This document shows, in pieces, positions 44,560 through 55,903 of a stretch of 64,000 nucleotides of DNA (within the stretch, counting starts at the first letter, position 1; every line of letters starts with the position of its first letter). The translations under genes were made by a program, and so were the position numbers. This DNA is from Hyaloscypha bicolor E (lineage: Eukaryota > Ascomycota > Leotiomycetes > Helotiales > Hyaloscyphaceae), in NCBI RefSeq assembly GCF_002865645.1, contig NW_020194555.1, positions 62,001-126,000 of the forward strand, given 5' to 3'. The notes under the pieces are model-generated. The model saw only the letters and a list, made by a program, of their open reading frames with translations, ran no database searches and was not told the origin of the DNA.

Positions 44560-47500
44560 TACCCGGTACCCGTAAGGTACCCGTAAGAGATAAAGTACTA
44601 AAGTAAATTAGCTAAGACCTTAGGATAAGTTATATTAAGTATTCTAGACAGGTTCTTATATAGTAAAAGGATACTTAAGCCTTCTATAAATAATATACGG
44701 GAAACCCCTATATAAAACTGCCCGTAAGCAAATACGGGCATCTATAGATCTAAACTAATAGTATAAAAGAACTAACCTTATAACTTATTAATAGTTATTA
44801 TAAAGTATAAACGGACCGGGAACTACTTCTAGGAAAGGGTAATCCCCAGGCTAGTATCTATAGCAGATAGCTTAATTCATAGAATTACCCGTAACTAGCT
44901 ATTAAAATCCCCTTTAAGTAAGCGGGCCTCGATATAATATACCCATAAGCTTATAACTACTATCCGGGTTCTATTATATAAACCTTCTTGCAAATATAGG
45001 TTCCGTAAAAGTAGTACCGGAGCCCTGATCTTAAGAGTAAACTAAGATAGTAGTAAGGAAAAAAGATTAATACTTTATAGCTATTCTACGGGTAGCTCAT
45101 ATAAGTTATTGCCTGAAGACTTGTCTGTATCTAGGGAATCTACTAATTAGTATATCTGTAATTAGCCTAGTAAATGTCTAAGAATATAGATATTAAGCTT
45201 TGAGACCGTAGTATTTAATATAGTTAAGAGGTACCGCCTGCGGAAGGTTAACGGATCTATAGCGGCCCGAGAGAGAAGATCTGGGGGGTAAATATAGCTA
45301 ATTAGATCCGTAATTAATATTAGCTAGTTTATATAGTCCGGAATTACTACTATTATATTGGGATCTGGGTTATTAGGTAATTTGCTAATCTAGTAGATAA
45401 ACTCCTGGCTATTCTCGCCTTTATAGACCCGTATATTAGTCCGTAAGTAGAGCTACTTGAGCCATAGCCAAATAAATAATTATTAAAGGTATATAGTAAT
45501 AATATTAGCCCGTAAACCATATAATATAACTAGAAGAATCTGGGCAAAGTCCCTACTAAGAATTACAGGTATCCCTTTAAAGAGAATATTATCTGCTATA
45601 GATCGTAAATTCACTAAGAGCTAGTAAATAACCTCAAAATAGTACTTGTACTATATTAGTATCTCGTTTCAGATAATAAGATCCGTAGACCAGAGGATCT
45701 ATCTAAGGGCACTCTGCTTTATAATAGAACTTATAAACAATTCGTAAAGCTTAATTAGAATCTTGAACTAGGAGTAAGATATATATCTGTTTAGTAATAA
45801 GAGAGCCGTAATACCCGTAGATACTATATAAAGAACTATCCGCTCCTGCCTATAAAAGTAATAGTAAAGTACCTTATATAAGAATGTCTTGCCTATATCT
45901 CCTGGCCCTTGCAAGTAGAAGTGGGCTATTTACGGATCTGATTTAATAGTTATAATAATTTCCGTAAAGTATAATTACTAATTAGGATTAAGCTAGGCTT
46001 GTATTATAACTATAAGTAATACCTGGTCCTCGAGAATATATAATACAAATAAGGAACGGTACCTACTAGTCTAATCCCAGATAAAAGACGGGAGCCCGTA
46101 GTCCGCAAGCGACTACTACTAGTCCGTAAGCCCACTTGTAAGCAAGAAAAGGCCGTAATCGTAATATAGGTTAAGAAGCGGGAATAGGAAACCACTATTA
46201 TAGATAAGCTAGTACCAGAGATTATTATAGAAGTAGTACTTATACTAGTTCCAGATTACTAACGGGTCCGTAATTAGCTACTAGTAAAGGCTAGTCAAGA
46301 ATAATATCTATAAACTACCTATAGGTATAAATAGGATAGCCTTATTAAAATACTAGTACTATTCCTGGTTATTTTCTGCCAAGCTGTAGGTAATATAGGT
46401 AGCCTGGTATATTGAATAACGAATGCCCTTAATAAAATATAGATCCGTAAAGGACCGTAATCCGCAAATAACTATAAATAAGAGCCGTAAGTAGTACCGC
46501 TTGCCCGAAACAGGGCTATAGTAATATATACGGCCAATCCGGTTACCTTTGCCCCGCTAGTAATACTTTTACTCCCGGATCTTTGGAACCCATATAAACT
46601 CGGCCGGAAACTCGGAATATAAGTATTCCCGGCTATTCTTATATATAGTATTATACTCAAAGAAGGCTATTAGGATTGAACGGGCATTTGCAGTCTTTAT
46701 AGCTAGAGCTATAGGAGAGATATTATCCGGAAAGTAAACTATTTACTTATTTTTAAGGTAAACTGCGAGATACTAAATAGGAGGGAACTCCTAATATATA
46801 GGGAATTCGAATAGCCGCCAAATAGCCTTATATAGACTTACGTAACGGGTATATATATACCGGGTAATCTTATTATCCGTAGCCGTAACTATAACTATTA
46901 TCCGGTCTGCTTCTTTATATATATACTTGTAAATATACTTAATTACTTATATGGATATATAAACCTTAATATTAATATATAAGCGGAACTTCTAGAGAAG
47001 GTACGGGTTATACGGAATGACCCAGCGGTTATTACGGATAACTTCCTGGCCTGGGAAGCCTGGTTTACGGACCGTAAATATTTACCTGTTATTTTAATAA
47101 TAGTACTTAGAATAGCTATCCTTATTAATTATAATACGGTCCGTAAAAGCCTTCGGAAACCTCTTGGAGTATACTAACGGGCTATGAGCTTCTTTACGGA
47201 CCATATACGGGGCCCGTATATAGTCTTCCCTATACGGACTATAGGATATATTACCCGTAACCAAGGCTAGGAGCTTGCCTATAGGATCCTATAACGGATC
47301 TGGTAGCTCAGTATATACGATCTCGTCTATATACTCAGGTATATCAAACTTTACAGACATTTATAGGAATAAGAGCAAGTGCAAATATAGGAGCCCTTGC
47401 TTCTAATACTCAATTATATAAATATGGCCCGTATACCGTCCGAAAATGTGGTTTTTTAGGTCCGTAAGAAGCTCTTGGACCTTAAATCGAAATATACAAG

Positions 47501-49060
47501 TAATTAGATCTGGCCGGTCTATAGGTTATAAGCCATATAGCTCCTGGATAATCTCTGGCCATTACGGGTTTGCCATAAAGGTAATAAAAAAGGTAGGCTT
47601 TCCAAAATAATAAATAATAGCTATTGAGTCCTGGAAAAGCTATTATATAAACCAATCCCCGCCCGTAAAAGAGAAAGGAAGAACAAATTAATGGCCTAGA
47701 TTAGCTAGTAAGATATCTTTGCGGATAAGAATATTTACTAAGCCATTATATATATTTATACGGATCTTATCTTGGTACGAACGGAGCCAATCAAGGAACG
47801 TAGTCTTACAGGCAACAAAAGCATCTATAATATATTACTAAAAGAGCCGGCAAGCGTAAAAGAGAGGGGATACCTTGCGATTACGGGTATATAAACAGAA
47901 CTAGTAAAAGGGCTACTGCTTCAAACAGGTCCGTTAACGGGTATAACGGGCATCCCGCAAGGTTATCTTATAGTACTATCCGTATTTGCCATACGGAAAG
48001 AGGAGTACGTAGTAAAGTGGCATATATGCTATATAAGTAACGGCCACCTGGTAGAGTTACGGACCTTAATGGCCAGGCTCGCGGACCGCAAGAAGGATAT
48101 TATATTAACTCTCGTCCGTAAACTCGTCCGGGAGGATTCCTGCTAGCTCTATAGCTATGGGAAGGTTCTTGCGGTAATAATCTGCCCCAGACTAGAGGAT
48201 TAGGCGTATTTGCGGGCTGAGAAGGATCCGGAAGTGACCTGTTTGGCTAGCTAATTGCTCCCGGGCTGTTTTATAAATCTGTATAAAGGGATTATAATCC
48301 GTAAGCATCTCGTAGAGGCTATAAAGAATTATATGATCGAGTAGCAGGCAGTACTATACCCGGAGATTCGTAGTATAGTCTGGATCATAAAAAAACAACT
48401 AGGCAAAGGCCGGAACTTACTGCAAGCCTGGCTTTAAGGGTCCTTGGTAGTGAAACAGCTCCCTATGGATCTGAAAGTAGTAAAGACCGCGAGAAAGGTC
48501 AGTACGTATATCTTTGGTATAGCTTACGGACATAAAAGCAAGTGCAGAGTTATACGCCCTAATATTCTAACAAAAGTTACGGGCTTGCAGATTATCCCCC
48601 TCAAAAAGCGCCTGTAAAAAGGGCGGAGATGCCCGTAACTCGTCCAAGGCTATATCTCCCCTCTTGTAATAGAGCTCAAACTTTCGATCCGTACCCGCAA
48701 TTGCCTCTGATACCCAGTGCCTCGCTATATAATCCTTGCACTCCGTATCTATCGGACCAAGGTTATAAACGGGCCGGTCCCGGAATCGCAAACGATAGCT
48801 AATAGGCAAGATGGCAGAAGGAGGAGGAGGAGGAGGAGGAGGAGGAGGAGGAGCCCCTACGGGCTGGCTACAGGCCGTATCTAGCTTATTATAAGTTCGA
48901 CGGATCCGTTTTCGAGGTCGAGGGTTATCCTCGTCTGCAAGAGGCCGTATCGGTCCGGTACGGGTCTATTACAGGGCATTCAGATCGATATCTGTAAGAG
49001 AAAGGCACCTTGCAGCCCGTTTGGCCTAAAGAAGGTTAGTAACCAAGTACGTAAGTTAGG
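44560..49060 (-). pseudogene. Helitron replicase/helicase (Helitron_like_N, HUH Rep and PIF1-type helicase), non-functional
   Basis: Reading minus from about 49060: a basic N-terminus with a polyproline run encoded by the (GGA)n repeat, then YNLGPIDTECKDYIARHW (48720-48780), NIRAYNSALAFMSVSYTKD, LYEMLTDYNPFIQIYKTARE (about 48300), AYMPLYYVLLFPYGKYG (about 48000), and the Rep region. There the expected LPHxH reads LLYLH (47379-47390), losing Pro and the first His through two C-to-T steps. Further on are GPGDIGKTF (Walker A, 45885-45908), a damaged Walker B with TGA AAC GAG in place of TGG GAC GAG, LFKGIPVILSRDFAQIL, and the C-terminal GQFYIGVSRI (about 44680). The roughly 1500-codon span is normal for the family. 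Stops number in the dozens. Confidence 0.88.
48816..48853. repeat. (GGA)n microsatellite within the Helitron N-terminal part
   Basis: About eleven GGA units in perfect tandem; on the minus strand they read CCT/CCC repeats and give polyproline in the Helitron N-terminal frame. Confidence 0.9.
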
Positions 49061-49229
49061 GGAGCAAAAGAGAAAAGAGACCTTGTATTACAAATACGTC
49101 TTATACAGGTCCCCCTTAAGATTTAGAGGAAACCCGCTATATTAGAAGTATTGTCTGTAACCGGTATAATAGTATAATAGGGAAGAATTCATATTTGTAT
49201 AATTATAGGCTAAATAAAAGACCGAGTAA

Positions 49230-49361
49230 TGCGTGGGGAGCGGCAGAGAGCTTTGGTGTTCCTGGAGCGAGTGACGCGTGGGGGGCTTAGGGTCAAGTTT
49301 TGGTGTTCCTTATATGACCAGTTTTTTAACTGGTGGTCCGACCGTACGACAGTATTATATA
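49230..49361. repeat. Helitron-flank repeat block with GGTGTTCC motifs
   Basis: TTTGGTGTTCCT occurs at about 49254 and again at about 49301; between them lies GAGTGACGCGTGGGG. After the second come an inverted pair CCAGTT...AACTGG and GGTGGTCCGACCGTACGACAG. A related arrangement recurs at 51828-51905. It may be one end of the Helitron family. Confidence 0.5.
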
Positions 49362-49448
49362 GACGAGTTTAGGGCCGCTTCGCTAAAATTATCGCTAGCG
49401 GCCCTATACAAGCTCCGGGGCTAGTAATAATTTTGCCCTAAACTTGTC
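49362..49448. repeat. Hairpin unit R at the high-coordinate end of the Helitron block
   Basis: Arms GACGAGTTTAGGGC (49362-49375 region) and GCCCTAAACTTGTC (49435-49448) pair at 13 of 14 positions. The same unpaired CGCTTCGCT follows on the left arm, then AAAATTAT pairs with ATAATTTT and CTAG with CTAG, around a loop with GCGGCCCTATACAAGCTCC and GGGG. Same orientation and fold as unit L. Confidence 0.8.
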
Positions 49449-49459
49449 CCGAGTAGCTT

Positions 49460-51300
49460 TAAATAATATTTCTTAATAATAAACTGTTTATAAATTATAT
49501 AAGAAAGAAAATAGCTTATAAATATATAAAATTACTTAAAAATAAGCTAAAAATATTCTTTTAATTTATATTTTAATTTTAATTCTTTTAAATATTAAGT
49601 TTAATAAATTTAAAATTAAAATATTATTATAAAATTAAGTCTTTTATAATTTATTAAAAGAATTTAAGTTTTAATAATATAAGTCTAATAAAATTAATTA
49701 TATAAGTATTTTAAATAAAAATAAAACTAAATAAGTTTAAAAAACTAAAGAAAATTAATTTAAAAAATTAATTTAAATATATATAAATTATAAACTAATA
49801 AAAGTTATTTATTAATATTAAATAATATATTTCTTTAATTTTATTTAAATATAAAATTATATTTTAATAAATCTTTTAATATTTTTTAAAAAAAATAAAA
49901 GCTATTATATTATATAATAAAATTATATAATATTTTAAGTTATTTCTAAATTTCTAAAATAAATTAATAATATTATTTAATATAAGTTTATTTTAAAAGA
50001 AGTCTTTAAATATAAAAGATTTAGAAATTATTATAATAAAACTTTTAATATTTTAATATTTTTTTATATAAGTAATCTAATTTATATATTTCTTATATTT
50101 CTTATATTTCTTATATTTCTTATATTTCTTATATAATATATTATTTAATTAATTTAATAAAATAAATTCTTAAATATTAAACTTAATTTATTTTATAAAG
50201 CTTTCTTAGCTCTTTCTTTTCTCTTATATTCTTTTTATATTTTAATTAAATATATATATTAATATAATTCTTTTAAATTTTAAGTTTAATTAAATTTATA
50301 TATTATTAAAATATTTAATATAATAAAAATTATAATAAATCTAAATCTAAAATATTATTATAAAATATTAAAAAAAATACTTATATATTAAAAACTCTTA
50401 TAAAATTAAATCTTTTTTATAATATAAGTAAAAAAAAAAAAAAAAAAAAAAAAAATTTATTAAGCTTTATATAGATTTAAATTATATTTATATAAATTTT
50501 TCTATAATTTCCCTTTAAATGTATAAAAATATTTTTTAAAAATAAAAGCTATTATATTATAATTATAATATTTTTATAAATTAATAAAATTTATATAATA
50601 TAATTACTTTTAATAAAATAATCTAATTATAAATTTCTTTATATAATAATATTAACTTAATTAATTAATAATTAATTTTTTTTTTATTAATTTAATTTAA
50701 AATTCTTTTTTAAATATATAATTTTTTTAAATTTTAATTTTATAAATTTAAACTTTAACTTAATAATAACTTCTTTAAATATTAAATTATTAATATTATT
50801 TTAATTATTTATTTTAATTATAATATTTTAATTATATATTTTAATTAAATATTTTAATTATATATTGTAATTATATAATTTTTAATTATATATTTAATTA
50901 TAATTTAATTATTTATTTATTTTAATTATTTATTTTAATTATTTATTTTAATTATATATAAGAACTTATATTTAATATTTTAAATTTAGTTTATTTTTAT
51001 TTTTTATAAATTATTATAGCTTTTACTTATAAAGCTCTTTTTCTTTTATAAGCCTTTTTAAGTCTTACTTGCCTTTATAAGTTTCTTATTAATTATATTT
51101 CTATTTATAGTTTTTTCTTAATTTTTATTTTTATATTTATAAAGCTTTCTTTTTTTTTATAACTTATTATAGCTCTTTCTTTTATTTATTATTTTTTCTA
51201 AGCTATCTAATAAGCTTATAAAGCTCCCTCTTTTCTTATATAAACTCTTATAGCCTTTATAATGGCTAGTATTATATAATTAGTTTTAGCTAAAGGAATT
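49460..51300. other. Extreme A+T block without genes
   Basis: About 1.85 kb of nearly pure A and T, with very few G or C. It includes a run of 26 A (50430-50455), about five tandem copies of a 9-bp TTATATTTC unit (50089-50135) and TTTTAATTATTTA repeats (50850-50960). No frame stays open. It is best read as a heavily RIP-mutated, older repeat. Confidence 0.8.
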
Positions 51301-52146
51301 AATTTTAGCTAAGGTTCCAAGCTATAGTTCAAATCAAGCTCGCTTCCAAAGCTCGGCGTTTTAGTAGTCTTGGCCATACCTACTTATCTACTGCCATACC
51401 TCACTCCTTCTCTCCTTAGCTTTAGATTCTATAGGATATTAGAATTATAGATCTTTAAGTATTATTCCATTACTTTATTCCTGCTATTATAGCCTTATTC
51501 TTATTTATAAAGCTCTCTCTTATACCTATAGAACTTCCCTTAAGCTTGCTAGGTATTAGAATAGTAGTATATGATATGCGAGAGTTTTAGTGTTCCTCAC
51601 GTAACTTGGATTTTAGGGAGTCCCGAGAGCTAGCTAGAGCCCTGAGAATTCCCTTTATCCCACCCCTCCCGAGCTTTAAAAAATCGTAATAAAAGCCCCT
51701 CGCATTCCAGAACCACTAAAATAGAGAGAAAGGTACTTGAGCATCTCCTCTCTAATCCCAAGCTCAGCCCTAAGGATTTGGACGGAATCGCGTTCCGATG
51801 CGCGATTCCCTAGAAGAGGGCGATTCTGGTGTTCCTCACGTGACCCGCTTTTTCCAGGGAGTACTGGGAGCCAACCGCTTAGGGTGGTCCGAACGTAGGA
51901 CAATATAGAAGAGGAAGAGCTCCTGGTCAACGCGATTGACCTCGGCACGCCAAATTAGGCACGAGCCACAGCAAGCCACACTTCGCAAGGCCAAATTATT
52001 TTTAACCCCTACGTAACCCTCTCCCTTCCACATACTGTACGTACTTTTATACATCTCCAACCCGCGCACTCTCACTCCAGTCATTCATTCTTTGCTCATT
52101 TTCGCGTGCGATCTCATTCGATGCGGCGTTCCTTTTTACGATAGCA
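51301..52146. other. Boundary region with end-like repeats and the ERD1-type gene promoter
   Basis: GTGTTCCTCACGT occurs at about 51587 and 51832; the second copy is followed by CGTGACCC, then GGTGGTCCGAACGTAGGACAA (51885-51905), related to the 49.3-kb block. From about 51910 the composition returns to normal and the sequence leads into the ERD1-type gene. No ORF here looks real. Confidence 0.5.
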
Positions 52147-53586
52147 ATGGACGGTGACCCGAGCGTGGAGCCCGAACTGGACTCCTTCAGTTTGACGCTC
52201 CCGTTACCATACAGAGCTGCCTTGGTCATTGTTCTTGGTATGTCTCTCCCCTGCCCCCGTCCATTTCTCTTTCTATGGCATAATTGTACTGACAGATCAA
52301 ATCAGGGGTTTGGGCATGGGGCGCAAACCTGCATTACCTCTCTCTCGTCAAAATCGTTTGTTCCCCTTTTCTCCCCCCTCCCAATCGCAAACCACCAGCT
52401 AACAACATGTGTCCAGGACGTCCCCTCCCTCCTCCACTACCCCTCCCGAGCCTCCCCACGAACCGACCTCCCACACCATCTCTCAACCTACCGACTCGCG
52501 ACCCTCCTCACGATCCCACTAACCCTCTCCCTCCTCCTCTTCTGGCTCCTATCCCGCCGTGATCCTGCCCTAGTGATCCACTACGACTACCTCCCAATTG
52601 CCTACCTCGTGCTCCTCCTCTCCCTCTTCCTCCTCCCTCTCCGCCGCTTCTCTTCCTCTGGCCGGACACGCTTCCTCACCACCCTCCGACGAATCTCAAT
52701 CGGCAGTCTCGCGCCCTCAAACGCGGGGAAATTCGGGGACATACTACTCGCAGACGTGTTAACCTCCTACGCAAAGATAATCGCCGACCTGTTCGTCTCC
52801 CTATGCATGTTCTTCTCGGGGTCCGACGGCTCCGCAACCGCGCGTCCAGACCGAGGGTGCGGAGGCCAATACCTCGTCCCAATAATCATCGCGATCCCCT
52901 CGCTCATCCGGCTCCGTCAATGCCTCATCGAATACGTGCGCGTCCGAAACCATAATATCAAGAACGGCGGCATGAGCGCACAAACCGGATGGGGCGGCCA
53001 GCACCTCGCCAACGCGCTGAAATACGCGTCCGCCTTCCCGGTCATCATCCTCTCCGCACTCCAGCGAAACCTCTCTCTCGACCACGAGGACATCGGCGTC
53101 ACGGAAACAACGCTCTATCGGCTCTGGCTGGCCGCCGTGTTCATAAACAGCATGTACAGCTTCTACTGGGACGTGGCCAAGGACTGGGATCTCCGCCTCT
53201 TCACCTCCGTCCACCAGACCCTCACCGGCACATCTCCCACCCTGCATCCCCATGCCCACCCCCCCGCCACCCCGTTCGGGCTCCGCGAACGCCTCGTCTT
53301 CCCGCGCCCCGCGATCTACTACTCCGCCATCGCGCTCGACCTCCTGCTGCGCTTCACGTGGAGCCTGAAGCTGAGCCCGCACCTCGACCACTTCGCCGAC
53401 TTCGAGAGCGGCATCTTCGTCATGGAGGCGCTGGAGGTGGGCCGGCGCTGGATGTGGATCTTCCTCCGGGTCGAGACGGAGTGGGTGAGGGGCCTGGGGA
53501 TGGGGGCGAATCGGGGCGAGGGCTTGCTGGGACAGGAAGAGGTGTTGCTTGGTGATTACTCGGGCGGGAATTCGGATGAGGATTGA
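52147..53586 (+). CDS. erd1: EXS-domain protein, ERD1 homologue (Golgi)
   Basis: Model: join(52147..52237, 52306..52355, 52417..53586), 436 aa. Exon 2 supplies GVWAWGANLHYLSLVKI, a hallmark near the start of ERD1-like proteins. The EXS region has membrane segments (for example ATLLTIPLTLSLLLFWLL, YLPIAYLVLLLSLFLLPL) and the conserved FGDILLADVLTSYAKIIADL, QCLIEYVRVRNHNIKNGG, ANALKYASAFPVIILSALQ, and YSFYWDVAKDWDL. In yeast Erd1 is a Golgi protein needed for retention of ER proteins and for recycling phosphate from glycosylation. The gene is GC-rich with a normal codon mix, in sharp contrast to the AT block 850 bp upstream. It is convergent with velB. Confidence 0.9.
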   Translation: MDGDPSVEPELDSFSLTLPLPYRAALVIVLGMSLPCPRPFLFLWHNCTDRSNQGFGHGAQTCITSLSSKSFVPLFSPLPIANHQLTTCVQDVPSLLHYPSRASPRTDLPHHLSTYRLATLLTIPLTLSLLLFWLLSRRDPALVIHYDYLPIAYLVLLLSLFLLPLRRFSSSGRTRFLTTLRRISIGSLAPSNAGKFGDILLADVLTSYAKIIADLFVSLCMFFSGSDGSATARPDRGCGGQYLVPIIIAIPSLIRLRQCLIEYVRVRNHNIKNGGMSAQTGWGGQHLANALKYASAFPVIILSALQRNLSLDHEDIGVTETTLYRLWLAAVFINSMYSFYWDVAKDWDLRLFTSVHQTLTGTSPTLHPHAHPPATPFGLRERLVFPRPAIYYSAIALDLLLRFTWSLKLSPHLDHFADFESGIFVMEALEVGRRWMWIFLRVETEWVRGLGMGANRGEGLLGQEEVLLGDYSGGNSDED

Positions 53587-54315
53587 TTGATCTCTTTCCT
53601 TGTTTGAATTCTTGCTTGGTTTGTTAGAATGATGAGATAGGAAATGAATGAATGAATGAATGAATGAATGGGAGAAGGGCCTGGAAGGGAAAGGCCGAGA
53701 AGGGAAGTGAAGGGAAGGAAGTGTAAGAGTAAGAGTACCTGTGGTGGAGGAATGTGACATCAGCTGTACCCATGTACGCATAGAGCACGGAGTCGGAGTC
53801 GGCGTTCAGGATCTCATCACACCATCTGTTTGAAGACAAACCCAGGGTCAAGATCACTTATTAGGCAGATATATACAATCTACCGTCTAGCCAGCATCCC
53901 GATGATCCCTTCCCATCGAACCCAACCCCATCCCCGGTAATCCCAGGGTTCTGTGAGCCCAACGGCGCATTTAACTACCTACACCCACCCCATTCGACAA
54001 TCCATCACTCCCGCCAGAGAAAAAGGAAAGCCGTCTTTTGAATAGCAATAGAACAAAGCTGCCTCCCGCCCCCCCGTCCGTGCAAAGTGCAGTGTAGTGA
54101 TAACACAATAAACAAAAGCGGAACTCCACCCGAGCACCAGAATTCTTCTGCGTCCATGCCATTTCAAATGCTCGACATCCTCCAAACGAGGGCGATGCCG
54201 GAGAAAATGCTGCGAGTCTTCCCACCCAATCTCTTTCCGCACGGCTTTAGTCGAGCGCAAAAGTCGGGCCACAGACGCCAGGCACGAGGAATAAGAAAGG
54301 GATGGATGACTCGGA
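53587..54315. other. Convergent 3' region between the ERD1 homologue and velB
   Basis: 729 bp shared by the 3' ends of two genes, with a (GAAT)n microsatellite at 53643-53670 of about six units. No gene. Confidence 0.5.
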
Positions 54316-55903
54316 TTAGAAATCGTCGTCGTCCTTCTCCTTATCCCCCTTTCCGGGTCCATCCTTCCGGATCGGGATCTTGATGCCCTGCGTCGCGAAA
54401 CACTTGCTCAGAGGTGTACTCTCGACCACACCTGGGAAGCGTTTCGCGGAGTAGACGGTGAACACTTCGGAAAAGCAGGCTGCGAGGACGGGGGCTTTGC
54501 CCGTGTTGACGGCCGTCATCGCTCCTGATGTCCCGTTGGAGGTTGTTGGCGAGGCGGACACGCCGACGTTGACGAACGAGAAGCGGAGTCTATGTTTTTT
54601 GCTGTCAGAAGGTGTCGGAGGGGGAGAGAGTGGTTGGGGAAGCCAGCTTACCGGAAGTTTCCCTCAGTGCGAACAGACAAATCCTGTAGCACAAACCAGA
54701 TACCGATCCTATCATCCGGATCCGTAAGTCTAAACGCGCTGGCCGCAAGACTACCAATCAGATTCCGGGTGAACATTCCTTGGGGCGCCGTGCTGCTAAC
54801 AGGTACTCTATGAATCGGAATCTCAGAGCCAGGGAATTGGCGGGCTCCATACTGACTATGAGATGGCAGTTGCTGTTGAGGAGGCGGGAAGTCGATGCCT
54901 TGTTGGCCGATGGCGTGGATTCCAGAGCCCGTGGTGTAGTATGCTGGTTGTGGTTGGGTTTGAGAGTAGCCGTTTTGAGGCGGGTATTGTTGGGCGCCGT
55001 TCGTTGGCGGTGCGTAGCCTTGGTATTGGGGTTGGCCTCCGTATTGTTGCGGTTGGTTTCCTGCGTAGGGCGTTACGGAGGGTTGGCCTGGGTAGGGGTT
55101 GTATGGTGCTTGCTGGTGGCCGCCTTCGAACTTGATGGGGTTTGAGGTGGGTAATATAGAGGAGTAGGCCATGCTGGTGGTGGGATCTATTTGTGCGTAG
55201 GAGACGGGAGTCGTGCAGGAGATGGAGGGGGAGGTTGCGGAGTGGCGGACGAGGTTGACTTCCCTTTGGCCGTCGGAGGACCAGAGGTCGACGTTGAGGA
55301 CGAACATGCCGTGGTCGACGTCACTGTTGCTATTAGCTGATGTTTGCTGGGGAGATTGTACAACTCACTTGCAATCCACTTCCTTTCCTGTGGAGACATC
55401 TGTAATAATGAGGCGAACACAAGGCGGGGGAGTTATGGGACGGCGATCCTGTTTAGGTCAGCTTGAGAAGTTGCGGCTCTGCATGTCTCCGCACCTTATC
55501 TCCAAAACCGCACATCCTCGCACGGCGAGGTTGCTGCACAACATGGAGTCTGGGAGTCATTAGCAGCTATTCTCCCATCTCCCCAAGCCACATACTCGTA
55601 TCTCCATCCCTTCTCCACACAAGAACGAGGCAACGGGTCTTGCATCGCCGGCTGTGGTATTGAGGGCAGTCCAGCCTCCTGAATCTGCATGCCCTCTGGT
55701 ATAGGAGCTCTGGTCGTAGCCAGTGGATTGTATGGATTGCCGTACGATTGAGGGATCTGCGACTGCTGTGGCACGGGCATCGTGTGGAGAACTGGATATT
55801 GAGGCGCGCCAGGGACACCAGGGCGATAGCCCTCGCCGCCGATATCTCGATGGACCCCCATGTCATGCGGCGGTGAGCCTTGCTGTGCGTATGCGGTATT
55901 CAT
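54316..55903 (-). CDS. velB: Velvet-family developmental regulator VelB
   Basis: VelB binds DNA through its velvet domain and works with VeA and LaeA, or VosA, to control development, light response and secondary metabolism. Model: complement(join(54316..54589, 54652..55323, 55369..55448, 55495..55549, 55596..55903)), 462 aa. The first half of the velvet domain is clear: VVQQPRRARMCGFGDKDRRP, ITPPPCVRLIITD, DHGMFVLNVDLWSSDGQREV. A Gln/Pro/Tyr-rich insert of about 140 residues then splits the domain, a known VelB trait, before RNLIGSLAASAFRLTDPDDR, GIWFVLQDLSVRTEGNFRLR and the C-terminal FATQGIKIPIRKDG, which distinguishes VelB from the other velvet proteins. A Pro/Gln-rich N-terminal region precedes the domain. 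It ends in an acidic tail. Confidence 0.95.

Larger units (their letters stand above)
43207..49450 (-). mobile_element. Helitron, RIP-degraded, between two hairpin units
   Basis: A minus-strand Helitron helicase gene, dead, fills most of the interval. The DNA is unusually rich in TpA and poor in CpA, and stop codons occur every few dozen codons. That is the mark of RIP, in which C is changed to T before A on both strands. The true ends are not proven: hairpin units L and R bracket the coding region, but related end-like motifs also occur to 51.9 kb. The segment 43300-44500, next to the helicase C-terminus, is low-complexity, Pro/Ala-rich in one plus frame, and carries a (GA)n tract at 44320-44368. 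Confidence 0.75.

Noticed and set aside
43206..49448. Taking the compensated arm changes as proof of a selected RNA structure
   Set aside because: RIP changes CpA to TpA on both strands, so paired arms would mutate in step without selection; only the conserved bulge and loop remain suggestive.
52801..53781. 326-codon minus-strand ORF antisense to the ERD1 homologue
   Set aside because: It is the shadow of a GC-rich real gene; its protein is Arg/Glu/Val-rich low complexity without motifs.
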